A stretch of DNA of 64,000 nucleotides from Tepidamorphus gemmatus (GTDB lineage: Bacteria; Pseudomonadota; Alphaproteobacteria; Rhizobiales; Tepidamorphaceae), in NCBI RefSeq assembly GCF_004346195.1, contig NZ_SMAK01000008.1, positions 1 through 64,000 on the forward strand, read 5' to 3'. Numbering within the stretch: position 1 is the first letter of the stretch; the number at the start of each line of letters is the position of its first letter. The position numbers and the translations under genes are program-made. Below, in pieces: positions 1 through 6,867 of this stretch. The notes beneath the pieces were generated by a model. It had not been told where the DNA came from. It made no database searches and saw only the letters and a program-made list of their open reading frames with translations.

Positions 1-2
1 AG

Positions 3-131
3 AATGCCACCACCGTCATCTCCTGCACCGAACCCTCGCCGGTGTCGAACTCCAACCTCGTCTTCATCCGCGAATCCATCGCCACCACCGCAACCGGCCG
101 CTTCGTCAGCGCCATGGCGGTGCTGGGGTGA
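3..131 (+). CDS. C-terminal end of an unidentified protein (cut by window edge)
   Basis: An open frame enters from the left edge and ends at TGA 129-131. The 42 visible residues include the stretch SNLVFIRESIATTATGRF and end in AVLG. I do not recognise the family. Codon use is like the neighbouring genes, with G or C mostly in third positions, and no other frame there is as convincing. The two gene products that follow at a distance are a secreted amidase-like protein and an endolysin, but nothing shows that this fragment belongs with them. Confidence 0.45.
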   Translation, partial: NATTVISCTEPSPVSNSNLVFIRESIATTATGRFVSAMAVLG

Positions 132-505
132 GGGGGGATCTGGCCGGTGCAGCCACATCCGCGTTTCGGACGGCTTCCGTGTCTGTCCCATATCTCATCG
201 ACCGGACGGGTGACGTCGAAGGCGTCGACCCTGCCGCAACGGCAGTCGCGGGCCTGAGCCGCGTCGGCCGAACTCTCTATTACGGCCATCGCCTGTCGCG
301 GCGCGTCTGAAATCCTGCTGACGGCGCATCCGCAGCCGCAGGAGCCGTAAGGGCAGGTCACAACCTGTTCCGGCAGTTCATGTTTCTGGCGGAAGGCGGG
401 CGAAAAAAAGGACAATACTGCTGCCCTATCTTCGTCACATTCGGCCCTAGAACGGCGCGCCGCCGGCCCGTGCGGACGGCAGACCAACAGCCAGCAGGAA
501 GTCGA
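132..505. other. Intergenic region, no gene seen
   Basis: Between the left-edge fragment and the secreted amidase-like gene I see no frame with a convincing start and ribosome site. The last 100 bases are somewhat less G+C-rich than the start and would be the natural place for a promoter for the gene at 506. No clear -35/-10 pair could be assigned. Confidence 0.4.
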
Positions 506-1042
506 ATGACCGACCTTTGTCTTGGACGTTGGGGGGGAATACGTGCGGCGGCGGCGATGCTCGCCCTCGCAACCATCGCATCGGCCACGCCGGTCTCGGC
601 GCGCATCATGCAGAACGATCCGTCGATTGTCCGGCCGGACGGACCCGGGCCCGATGCCCTGGCCGGCGGCGGGCAGGCCTCGGCGTCGGCGCGAAAGTCC
701 GGCGGCGGCGACAGCCTGTCGATCGCCCGACGCTATCTCGGCAGCAATCCGACCGGCAGGTCGTCGCTGTGGTGCGCCGATTTCATCAACCTCGTCGAGC
801 GCAAGGCCGGCCGTGAAGGTGTCGGCTCGCGGCTGGCGACCGCCTATCTCGACTACGGCACCAAGGTGTCGAAGCCGCAGCCCGGCGACATCGTCGTGCT
901 GACCCGGCGCGGCGGCGGCCATGTCGGCTATTTCGTCGGCTGGGACGACGGCAAGATCGTGCTGCTGTCCGGCAACCACGGCAGGAAGGTTGCCATTGGC
1001 ACCTATCCGACCTCGCGGGTGCTCGGCTACCGCCGGCCCTGA
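506..1042 (+). CDS. Secreted CHAP/NlpC-like amidase-fold protein (TIGR02594-like)
   Basis: The protein has 178 residues from ATG 506, chosen because AGGAA lies five bases upstream and a signal peptide follows at once: a basic start, then an Ala-rich hydrophobic stretch ending near VSARIM at about residue 34. After a Gly/Ala linker the C-terminal part, from about residue 70, carries a WCADF motif with the likely catalytic cysteine and a GGGHVGYF motif with the likely histidine. That pairing is typical of CHAP/NlpC-P60 papain-like peptidases acting on peptidoglycan. The layout matches short alphaproteobacterial proteins of the TIGR02594 type, which are annotated on family grounds only. It is probably periplasmic. 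An endolysin/holin pair follows on the same strand, but a strong hairpin separates them, so a shared transcript is not implied. The enzymatic activity is inferred. Confidence 0.72.
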   Translation: MTDLCLGRWGGIRAAAAMLALATIASATPVSARIMQNDPSIVRPDGPGPDALAGGGQASASARKSGGGDSLSIARRYLGSNPTGRSSLWCADFINLVERKAGREGVGSRLATAYLDYGTKVSKPQPGDIVVLTRRGGGHVGYFVGWDDGKIVLLSGNHGRKVAIGTYPTSRVLGYRRP

Positions 1043-1110
1043 GGCCGTATCAGAGTTCCGTTTGCTGACGGATCTCACCCTCCGGCATCGCGCCGGTCCT
1101 CATCAAGCCA

Positions 1111-1146
1111 ACGGCGGCCGTTCCTGGCGACAGGGACGGCCGCCGT
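1111..1146 (+). terminator. Strong GC hairpin between the amidase-like gene and the endolysin gene
   Basis: ACGGCGGCCGT at 1111-1121 pairs perfectly with ACGGCCGCCGT at 1136-1146, and the loop contains a further CCTG/CAGG pairing. No run of T follows on either strand. It may be a Rho-assisted or weak intrinsic terminator for the upstream gene, or a leader structure for the endolysin gene that starts 70 bases downstream. Confidence 0.45.
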
Positions 1147-1216
1147 GCATCCGGCCCGCCCGCGATTCTCGCGAATGGCGATCCAGCGCCCAGTCCAACC
1201 ATCCGGGAGCAACCCC

Positions 1217-1879
1217 ATGGCCGCCGAAAGCCTTGCCCATGTCCTGCCGCATCTGTTCCGCCACGAGGGCGGCTATGCCGACCATCCCTCCGATCCGGGC
1301 GGGGCGACCAAATACGGCATCAGCCGCACGACACTCGCCGCCTGGCGCGGCGGCGCCGTCGCGAAATCCGATGTCCGCGCCCTGACCCGGGCCGAGGCGG
1401 CGGCGATCTACCGGGCGCGCTACTGGGATGCGGTGAAGGCCGACGACCTGCCTGCCGGGATCGACTACGCGGTGTTCGATGCAGCGGTGAACTCGGGTCC
1501 GGTGCGCGCGGCGAAATGGCTCCAGGCGGCGGTTCGCGTGCCGCAGGACGGGATCGTCGGCCCGGTGACGCTCGCGGCTGCGGCCGCGGCCGATCCGGTC
1601 CGCACGATCGCCGACATCTGCGCCATCCGGCTCGCCTTCCTGCGCGCCCTGTCCACCTGGCCGGCGTTCGGCAGGGGCTGGAGCCGCCGGGTGGACGAGG
1701 TGAAGGCCGAGTCCCTCGCCATGGCCCGGCGCGCGGCGATGGCGCCCGCCGCTCCGCCGGACGCGCCGCCCGGCCTGCCGTCTCGGCCGGGCGAGGCAGC
1801 CGGACAGCGGCGCGCCGGCGGCATCCTCGCCTTCATCGCCCGGCTGTTGCGGGCGCTGCTGACCGGGAGGCGGGCATGA
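1217..1879 (+). CDS. Glycoside hydrolase 108 endolysin (GTA/phage-type muramidase)
   Basis: This is a 220-residue lysozyme-like protein that would cut the glycan strands of peptidoglycan during lysis. The N-terminal half has the GH108 signature HEGGYADHPSDPGGATKYG, whose Glu is the expected catalytic acid. The second half, from about residue 75 to 175, resembles the PG_binding_3 domain that follows it in this family (VFDAAVNSGP, QDGIVGP). I start at ATG 1217 because GGGAG at 1205-1209 is well spaced; an upstream in-frame ATG at 1175 is possible. There is no signal peptide, as expected when a holin provides passage. Its stop overlaps the start of the holin gene by four bases (ATGA), so the two are co-translated. 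The same pair (endolysin plus 3TM holin) releases gene transfer agent particles in Rhodobacter capsulatus. No capsid or tail genes are visible here. Confidence 0.88.
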   Translation: MAAESLAHVLPHLFRHEGGYADHPSDPGGATKYGISRTTLAAWRGGAVAKSDVRALTRAEAAAIYRARYWDAVKADDLPAGIDYAVFDAAVNSGPVRAAKWLQAAVRVPQDGIVGPVTLAAAAAADPVRTIADICAIRLAFLRALSTWPAFGRGWSRRVDEVKAESLAMARRAAMAPAAPPDAPPGLPSRPGEAAGQRRAGGILAFIARLLRALLTGRRA

Positions 1880-2256
1880 TCGGCGCGCTTGCCCCCTTCC
1901 TCGGCCCGATCCTCGAGATCGTCCGCCGCGTCATCCCCGACCCGGCCGAGCGCGCCCGCCTCGAGGCGGACCTCACCCGCGCCGCCTCCGACGCCGAGGC
2001 TCGCCTGGCCGAGGCGCAGTCCGCGATCATCGTCGCCGAGGCGCAGGGCTCGCCCCTGCAGCGCAACTGGCGGCCGGCCTTCATGGTCGTCTGCATGGGC
2101 CTCCTCGTCTGGCACGCCGTCGCCGTGCCGATCCTCGCCGCGGCGCTCGCCGTTCCCCTCGACGAGGTGGTGGGCCTGAGAGCCGTCCCCGACGGGCTGT
2201 GGACCCTGCTGGTGGTCGGCATGGGCGGCTATATCGGCGGACGGAGCATGGAGTAG
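1876..2256 (+). CDS. Three-TM holin of the gene-transfer-release type (PF11351-like)
   Basis: This is a 126-residue membrane protein expected to permeabilise the inner membrane so that the endolysin reaches the wall. It begins MIGALAPFLGPI, then an amphipathic stretch with conserved DPAERARLEADL, then QRNWRPAFM leading into a hydrophobic segment (about residues 72-95), and a final hydrophobic segment ending GGYIGGRSME. The RNWRPA turn and the GGYIGGR tail are typical of the holin family named for gene-transfer release. It starts inside the endolysin stop codon. No other lysis gene, spanin or regulator lies beside it, so the cassette stands alone, as the R. capsulatus GTA lysis genes do relative to the main GTA cluster. 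Confidence 0.87.
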   Translation: MIGALAPFLGPILEIVRRVIPDPAERARLEADLTRAASDAEARLAEAQSAIIVAEAQGSPLQRNWRPAFMVVCMGLLVWHAVAVPILAAALAVPLDEVVGLRAVPDGLWTLLVVGMGGYIGGRSME

Positions 2257-2699
2257 GTGTTCGCGGGCAGGGGGTAGGGGGGCACCACACGGAAAGTTCG
2301 AAGCCCAACCGTCCCTCCGTAGTCGGCGCATGCTTGAACGCGCCCTCAGGCGCGGCGGCCAGTCAGCACACACAGAGAGAGCGTGGTCGTGTCCCGGGAC
2401 GACCGCATAGAGAGGAACCACGAGTCGCATAGGATTTCCATTGGCGCGTATAGGAACATCTTGTGCGCTGCAGCGACGACAATCCGCGACAGATGCGCAC
2501 TCAGACGAGGTTGCTGCATCCCGAGCGACAACAGACCATTCAAGACTTGTCCAAGTAAAAGACGGTTCGCCGCCGCCACCGCCCGTTCCACCGACGTTTG
2601 CAGGAATTTCCTCCGCTTGGCGCCTCCCCCCGACCCGCGCTAACCTTCCGGCTCCGACGCCCCGCATCCCCCGCCACCCACCCGCCGGAGCCCTTGCCG
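2257..2699. other. Intergenic region with lower G+C; no gene supported
   Basis: This 443-base gap follows the holin gene. Its middle is distinctly less G+C-rich than its surroundings: by direct count 31 of 60 bases are G or C at 2401-2460. An 81-codon frame on the minus strand (2346-2591) and short plus-strand frames cross it, but none has a good ribosome site or recognisable domain. It may be a remnant of acquired DNA or simply a long regulatory spacer before the nitroreductase gene. Confidence 0.4.
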
Positions 2700-3377
2700 T
2701 TGGACGTCATCGAGGCCATCCGCTCGCGCTTTTCCTGCCGCGCCTTCCTGCCCGATCCGGTGCCGGAACAGACCGTGCGCGACATCCTGGAGGCGGCGCG
2801 CTGGGCGCCGTCGGGCGGCAACCTGCAGCCCTGGCATGTCGATGTGCTGACCGGCGAACCGCTCGCCGCGCTGATCGCCGACATCGACGCGCGCGGCCAT
2901 CTCGTGCCGCAGGGGGAGGGGGCCGAATACGCGGTCTATCCCGATCCGCTGCCCGAGCCCTGGCACGGCCGCCGCCACCGGACCGGCGCCGATCTCTATG
3001 CCGCGCTCGGCATTCCGCGCGAGGACCGACCGGCCCGCCTTCGCCAGTTTGCCCGCAACTACCGCTTCTTCGATGCGCCGGTCGGCATCTTCGTCTCGGT
3101 CGCCCGGCTGATGGGCCCGCCGCAATGGTCCGACCTCGGCATGTTCGTGCAGACGCTGATGCTGGCCGCGCGCGCTCACGGCCTGCAGACCTGCGCGCAG
3201 GAGTTCTGGGCCGCCTGGCACCTGACCGTGCGCCGTCATCTGGCGCTTCCCGACGACCGGATGGTGTTCTGCGGCATCGCGCTGGGCTTTCCCGACATGG
3301 ACGCGCCGGTCAACCGCTGGCGGACCGTGCGCGAGCCGGTGGACGGCTTTGCGACGTTCCGGGGTTTCGGAGGATAG
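2700..3377 (+). CDS. Nitroreductase-family flavoprotein
   Basis: This is an FMN-dependent NAD(P)H oxidoreductase of the nitroreductase fold, with unknown natural substrate. The protein has about 225 residues, the usual size. Near the N terminus RSRFSCRAF matches the flavin-phosphate binding motif, and PSGGNLQPWHV supplies the next FMN contacts. A GMFVQTLMLAARAHGLQTC helix lies in the middle and a conserved GIALGFPD strand near the end. No ATG fits: a TTG at 2700 has GGAG nine bases upstream (2687-2690), and an upstream TTG at 2598 would add a low-complexity Pro-rich tail. The gene stands alone, with a different functional group on each side. Subfamilies act on nitroaromatics, quinones or enoates, and the sequence does not decide between them. 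Confidence 0.85.
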   Translation: MDVIEAIRSRFSCRAFLPDPVPEQTVRDILEAARWAPSGGNLQPWHVDVLTGEPLAALIADIDARGHLVPQGEGAEYAVYPDPLPEPWHGRRHRTGADLYAALGIPREDRPARLRQFARNYRFFDAPVGIFVSVARLMGPPQWSDLGMFVQTLMLAARAHGLQTCAQEFWAAWHLTVRRHLALPDDRMVFCGIALGFPDMDAPVNRWRTVREPVDGFATFRGFGG

Positions 3378-3428
3378 AGCTGCGTGCCCGACGGTCCACA
3401 CTCGGTTGCCCCGCCCCCGAACGGCGCA

Positions 3429-3443
3429 TTCATGTCCCGTTCA
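3429..3443 (+). promoter_or_regulatory. TTCA direct repeat upstream of the PepSY-like gene
   Basis: TTCA occurs at 3429-3432 and 3440-3443, eleven bases apart, 26 to 40 bases before the PepSY-like start. One-turn direct repeats are the usual layout for OmpR/PhoP-family regulators, and such a regulator is encoded just downstream, so autoregulation is plausible. The repeat is short and could be chance. Confidence 0.25.
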
Positions 3444-3468
3444 GCCAGCCGACGCTAGTGTTGCGGCC

Positions 3469-3822
3469 ATGACACGTACAGCTCTCCTGGTGGCGCTCGT
3501 CGCCCTTCTGCTCCCGGCCGCGGCCGCGCCTGTCTCGGCACTTGCCATTATGCCGGTCGCCGACGCCCCGTCGGCCGTCGCCGCGCCCGCGCTTGCCTGT
3601 GGTGACGGGGTCGGCGACAATTGCGCGCCGGTCCGGCTCGCTTCCGGCAACTGCGCGGCAGCCGCCGCCCAGGCGGCCGCCGCGCAGGGCGGGCAGGTGA
3701 TCGGCGCACCGCTGGTGGTCCAGAGCGGCGGCCAGACCCTGTGCGTCGTGACGATCCTGGTGCGAGATCCCAGCGGCCAGCGGCCGCCGGAGCGGCGCCA
3801 GATCACGATCCCGGCGCGCTAG
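3469..3822 (+). CDS. Small secreted PepSY-like protein upstream of the FeuPQ-like system
   Basis: The 117-residue protein has an obvious signal peptide (MTRTALLVALVALLLPAAAA, cleavage near residue 25). The mature part has a cysteine pair and a stretch from about residue 60 (SGNCAAAAAQAAAAQGG, then VVQSGGQTLCVVTILV and RRQITIPAR) whose helix-strand-strand pattern resembles a single PepSY domain. No exact family match can be claimed from reading alone. It lies 42 bases before a response regulator and histidine kinase on the same strand. In rhizobia FeuQ is held in check by a small periplasmic PepSY protein (FeuN), so a role as periplasmic modulator of the kinase is a reasonable inference. Confidence 0.6.
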   Translation: MTRTALLVALVALLLPAAAAPVSALAIMPVADAPSAVAAPALACGDGVGDNCAPVRLASGNCAAAAAQAAAAQGGQVIGAPLVVQSGGQTLCVVTILVRDPSGQRPPERRQITIPAR

Positions 3823-3864
3823 CGGAGCGGCAGCCGGGCGGGACACCGGGTTTCGAGGCCGATC

Positions 3865-4545
3865 ATGCGCATACTGGTTGTCGAGGACGACGTGGATCTG
3901 AACCGCCAGCTGGTCACCGCGCTGACCGATGCCGGCTATGTCGTCGATTCGGCGAGCGACGGCGAGGACGGCCATTTCCTCGGTGATACCGAGCCTTACG
4001 ACGCGGTGGTGCTCGACATCGGCCTGCCGTCGATGGACGGCATCCGCGTGCTCGAGCAGTGGCGCAAGGATGGCCGCAAGATGCCGGTGCTGCTGCTCAC
4101 CGCCCGCGACCGCTGGTCGGACAAGGTGGCCGGTATCGACGCCGGCGCCGACGACTACGTCGCCAAGCCATTCCACATGGAGGAGGTGCTCGCCCGCATC
4201 CGTGCGCTCTTGCGACGCGCCGCCGGGCATGCCTCGAGCGAACTCGAATGCGGACCCGTGCGGCTCGACACGCGTGCCTCCCGCGTCACCGTGGACGGCA
4301 ATCCGGTCAAGCTCACCTCGCACGAATACCGGCTGCTTGCCTACCTGATGCATCACCAGGGCCGCGTCGTCTCCCGCACCGAACTGGTCGAGCATCTCTA
4401 CGACCAGGATTTCGACCGCGATTCCAACACGATCGAGGTGTTCATCGGCCGCCTGCGCCGGAAGCTCGGCATCGACTGCATCCAGACCGTGCGCGGGCTG
4501 GGCTACGCGCTCGACGTCCCCGGCGCTGCCCGGGCGGCCGACTGA
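3865..4545 (+). CDS. feuP: OmpR/PhoP-family response regulator (FeuP-like)
   Basis: The 226-residue protein has an N-terminal receiver with acidic pocket VVEDD (residues 5-9), phospho-acceptor Asp51 in VVLDIGLP, Thr79 and Lys101 in AKPF, followed by a winged-helix DNA-binding domain ending with the IEVFIGRLRRKLG recognition helix and the VRGLGYAL wing. It is partnered with the kinase 55 bases downstream and preceded by a PepSY-like gene. In Sinorhizobium, FeuP with FeuQ and a PepSY protein controls cyclic glucan export and osmotic adaptation, and similar pairs lie upstream of cytochrome c maturation genes. The FeuP name rests on this context and the close PhoP-like sequence, not on an alignment. 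Confidence 0.85.
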   Translation: MRILVVEDDVDLNRQLVTALTDAGYVVDSASDGEDGHFLGDTEPYDAVVLDIGLPSMDGIRVLEQWRKDGRKMPVLLLTARDRWSDKVAGIDAGADDYVAKPFHMEEVLARIRALLRRAAGHASSELECGPVRLDTRASRVTVDGNPVKLTSHEYRLLAYLMHHQGRVVSRTELVEHLYDQDFDRDSNTIEVFIGRLRRKLGIDCIQTVRGLGYALDVPGAARAAD

Positions 4546-4600
4546 CGGCGGCGCGAGGCGTCGTGCGGCCATCTGTCCAGCCGATCTGCCGCGTCGCGCG

Positions 4601-6022
4601 ATGACCAGCCACGATCCCGCTGCCGCACCGCCGCAGCACCGCCGCCGCCCGCCGCTGTCGCTGTCGTTCCGGCTGTTCGTGCTTGCCGCGACCTGGACGG
4701 CGATCGCGCTGGCGACGGCGCTGTACGTGCTGATCGCCTATTACCGGGCAAGCGTCGAGCGGGGATTCGACAGCCTGCTTGACCTGCATCTGTTCAACGT
4801 CGTCGCGGCGATCCAGCAGGACGAGGCTGGCCACCCGGTCGGCGCGCCGCAGCTCGGCGATCCGCGCTTCTCGGCGTTCCAGTCGGGCTGGTACTGGCAG
4901 GTGATTCGGCTCGGCGAGGGACGCGACGAGCTGTTGGTCTCGCCGTCGCTGTCCGGCGCGCGGCTGCTGCTGCCGCGCATCGAGGACGTGCCGTTCGGCG
5001 CCGACTTCCAGCGTGTCATGGACATCGACGGGCCTGGCGGCCGCCGCTTGCGCGCCATCGAGCAGCTCGTCGTGTTCGGCGACACCGGTGACCGGCTGTC
5101 CTTCACCGTCACCGGCGATCTCGGCGAGGTCGAGCAGGAGATCGCCACCTTCCGCAACCTGGTGCTGGCGGTGTTCGGCCTGCTCGGAGTCGGGCTGGTG
5201 GCGGCGACGCTGCTGCAGGTGCACATCGGCCTGAAGCCGCTGCGCGATGTGCGCGCCGCGCTCGGCGCCATCCGCCAGGGGCGGGCGACGCGGCTCGAGG
5301 GCGACTATCCGGCCGAGATTGCGCCGCTCACCCGCGAGATCAATGCGCTGATCGAATCGAACGCCAAGATCATCGAGCGCGCGCGCACCCAGGTCGGTAA
5401 TCTCGCCCATGCGCTGAAGACCCCGCTGGCGGTCATCACCAACGAGGCGCGCGCCGCCAGCAGCCCGCTCGGCGCCAAGGTTGCCGAACAGGCCGGGCTG
5501 ATGCGCCACCAGATCGATTATTATCTTGACCGTGCCCGGGTCGCGGCGACCGCCGGCGTCGCGGTGTCGGTCACCGAGGTCGGGCCGGTCGCCGAGAGCT
5601 TCGCCCGCGCCATGCGCCGCATTTACGCCGACCGCGGCACCACGCTCGACGTCGATGTGCCGGCAGGTTTGCGCTTCCAGGGCGAGCGGCAGGATCTCGA
5701 GGAACTGATCGGCAACCTCGTCGACAATGCCTTCAAGTGGGCCAGATCGCGGGTGGTGCTGACCTGTCGGCTGCTGCCGGGATCGGACCCCGACGGCCGG
5801 CCGATGCTGGGGATCACCGTGGAGGACGACGGGCCCGGCCTGACAGAGGAGGAATGCGCACAAGCCGTGCGCCGTGGCCGGCGGCTCGACGAGACGCAGC
5901 CCGGGTCCGGCCTCGGCCTGTCCATCGTCCGCGACCTCGCCGATCTCTACGGCGGCGCGTTCGCGCTCGCCCGGTCGGATCTCGGCGGTCTCAGGGCGAC
6001 GCTGCACCTGCCGGCCGCGTGA
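4601..6022 (+). CDS. feuQ: Sensor histidine kinase (FeuQ/PhoQ-like)
   Basis: This is a 473-residue membrane kinase. After a short cytoplasmic N terminus, TM1 spans about residues 23-45, a periplasmic sensor about 47-185 and TM2 about 187-208. A HAMP-like linker leads to the phospho-acceptor His270 in NLAHALKTPL. The ATP-binding domain shows the N box NLVDNAFKWA, the G1 box VEDDGPGL and a G2 box GSGLGLSIV. The periplasmic part would read the signal, possibly under control of the PepSY-like protein encoded upstream. It lies 55 bases after the regulator gene, so the two are probably co-transcribed. The next gene, an unrelated lipoprotein, has its own strong ribosome site after a 197-base gap. 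Confidence 0.87.
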   Translation: MTSHDPAAAPPQHRRRPPLSLSFRLFVLAATWTAIALATALYVLIAYYRASVERGFDSLLDLHLFNVVAAIQQDEAGHPVGAPQLGDPRFSAFQSGWYWQVIRLGEGRDELLVSPSLSGARLLLPRIEDVPFGADFQRVMDIDGPGGRRLRAIEQLVVFGDTGDRLSFTVTGDLGEVEQEIATFRNLVLAVFGLLGVGLVAATLLQVHIGLKPLRDVRAALGAIRQGRATRLEGDYPAEIAPLTREINALIESNAKIIERARTQVGNLAHALKTPLAVITNEARAASSPLGAKVAEQAGLMRHQIDYYLDRARVAATAGVAVSVTEVGPVAESFARAMRRIYADRGTTLDVDVPAGLRFQGERQDLEELIGNLVDNAFKWARSRVVLTCRLLPGSDPDGRPMLGITVEDDGPGLTEEECAQAVRRGRRLDETQPGSGLGLSIVRDLADLYGGAFALARSDLGGLRATLHLPAA

Positions 6023-6219
6023 GAGGGTACCGAGGCCATTTCCGCTGCCGCGCGGGGCCTCGTCGCCCAAGCGGCGGCGCCTTCGGCGCGTCGAAGGCCT
6101 TGATATGGCCCCATTTCGCCCGATGTTCGGCAAGGCGGCGCGGTCACCCTACCGCGTGCTGCCTGTTGCCGGCTGCCGCCGGCATCCTACCGGGGGTTCC
6201 GCAGAGGAGGATTGGACGT

Positions 6220-6690
6220 ATGCGCTTCGTGAAATTCGCCGCCGTGGCCGGGCTCGGCCTTCTGCTCGCGGCCTGTCAGCAGGATCGCACGGGCGAGGTG
6301 CTCGGAACCGCGGTCGGCGCGACCGCGGGCGGCCTCATCGGGTCCACCATCGGTTCGGGCAGCGGCCGCACCGTCGCGACGGCGGCGGGCATCGTCATCG
6401 GCGGCCTGATCGGCAACCGGATCGGCGCCGCTGCCGACGAGGATGCCCGTCGCCGGGCCATGGAGGCCGAATACCGCGCCCTTCAGTACGGCCCGCCCAA
6501 CAGCCCGGTCGTCTGGCGCGATCCGAACGCCAACATCTATGGCGAGGTCGTGCCCGGAGCACCTTATCAGCGGGCCGGCTACGGCTATTGCCGCGACTAC
6601 ACCCACACGATCTACATCGACGGCCGGCCCGAGGTCGGACGCGGCACCGCCTGCCAGAACCCGGACGGCAGCTGGCGCACGATCAGCTGA
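6220..6690 (+). CDS. Glycine-zipper 2TM lipoprotein (17 kDa antigen-like)
   Basis: The 156-residue protein starts at ATG 6220 with AGGAGG at 6205-6210. It has a lipoprotein signal peptide with lipobox LLAAC (Cys at about residue 19), then a Gly-rich hairpin (VGATAGGLIGSTIGSGSG and AAGIVIGGLIGNRIG) typical of the glycine-zipper outer-membrane family. A soluble C terminus contains two cysteines (YGYCRDYTH and GTACQNPDG), which could form a disulphide. Rickettsial 17 kDa antigen and other small alphaproteobacterial surface lipoproteins share this plan. The likely location is the outer membrane and the biochemical role is unknown. Confidence 0.85.
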   Translation: MRFVKFAAVAGLGLLLAACQQDRTGEVLGTAVGATAGGLIGSTIGSGSGRTVATAAGIVIGGLIGNRIGAAADEDARRRAMEAEYRALQYGPPNSPVVWRDPNANIYGEVVPGAPYQRAGYGYCRDYTHTIYIDGRPEVGRGTACQNPDGSWRTIS

Positions 6691-6867
6691 CGGCCGCGCG
6701 CGGTCGGGCAGGGGCATCGCGGTGGGGCGACGCGCCCCGCCGCCCGCCCCCCTCTCGCCGGGCGTTCCTCGCCCCGCTTTGCCATTTCTTAAGGCCCCGC
6801 GCCGAAACTGTTTGCGACTGCGCGACCTGGACTACGGGCCGCGGGTCCCGCGTTGGACAGTCGGCGT

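Noticed and set aside
1-2256. Prophage at the left edge
   Set aside because: Only the endolysin and holin are phage-like; no integrase, terminase, capsid or tail gene is present, and the pair matches GTA lysis genes.
2346-2591. An 81-codon minus-strand frame in the gap after the holin gene
   Set aside because: No recognisable start context, no homology visible by eye, and poor codon bias.
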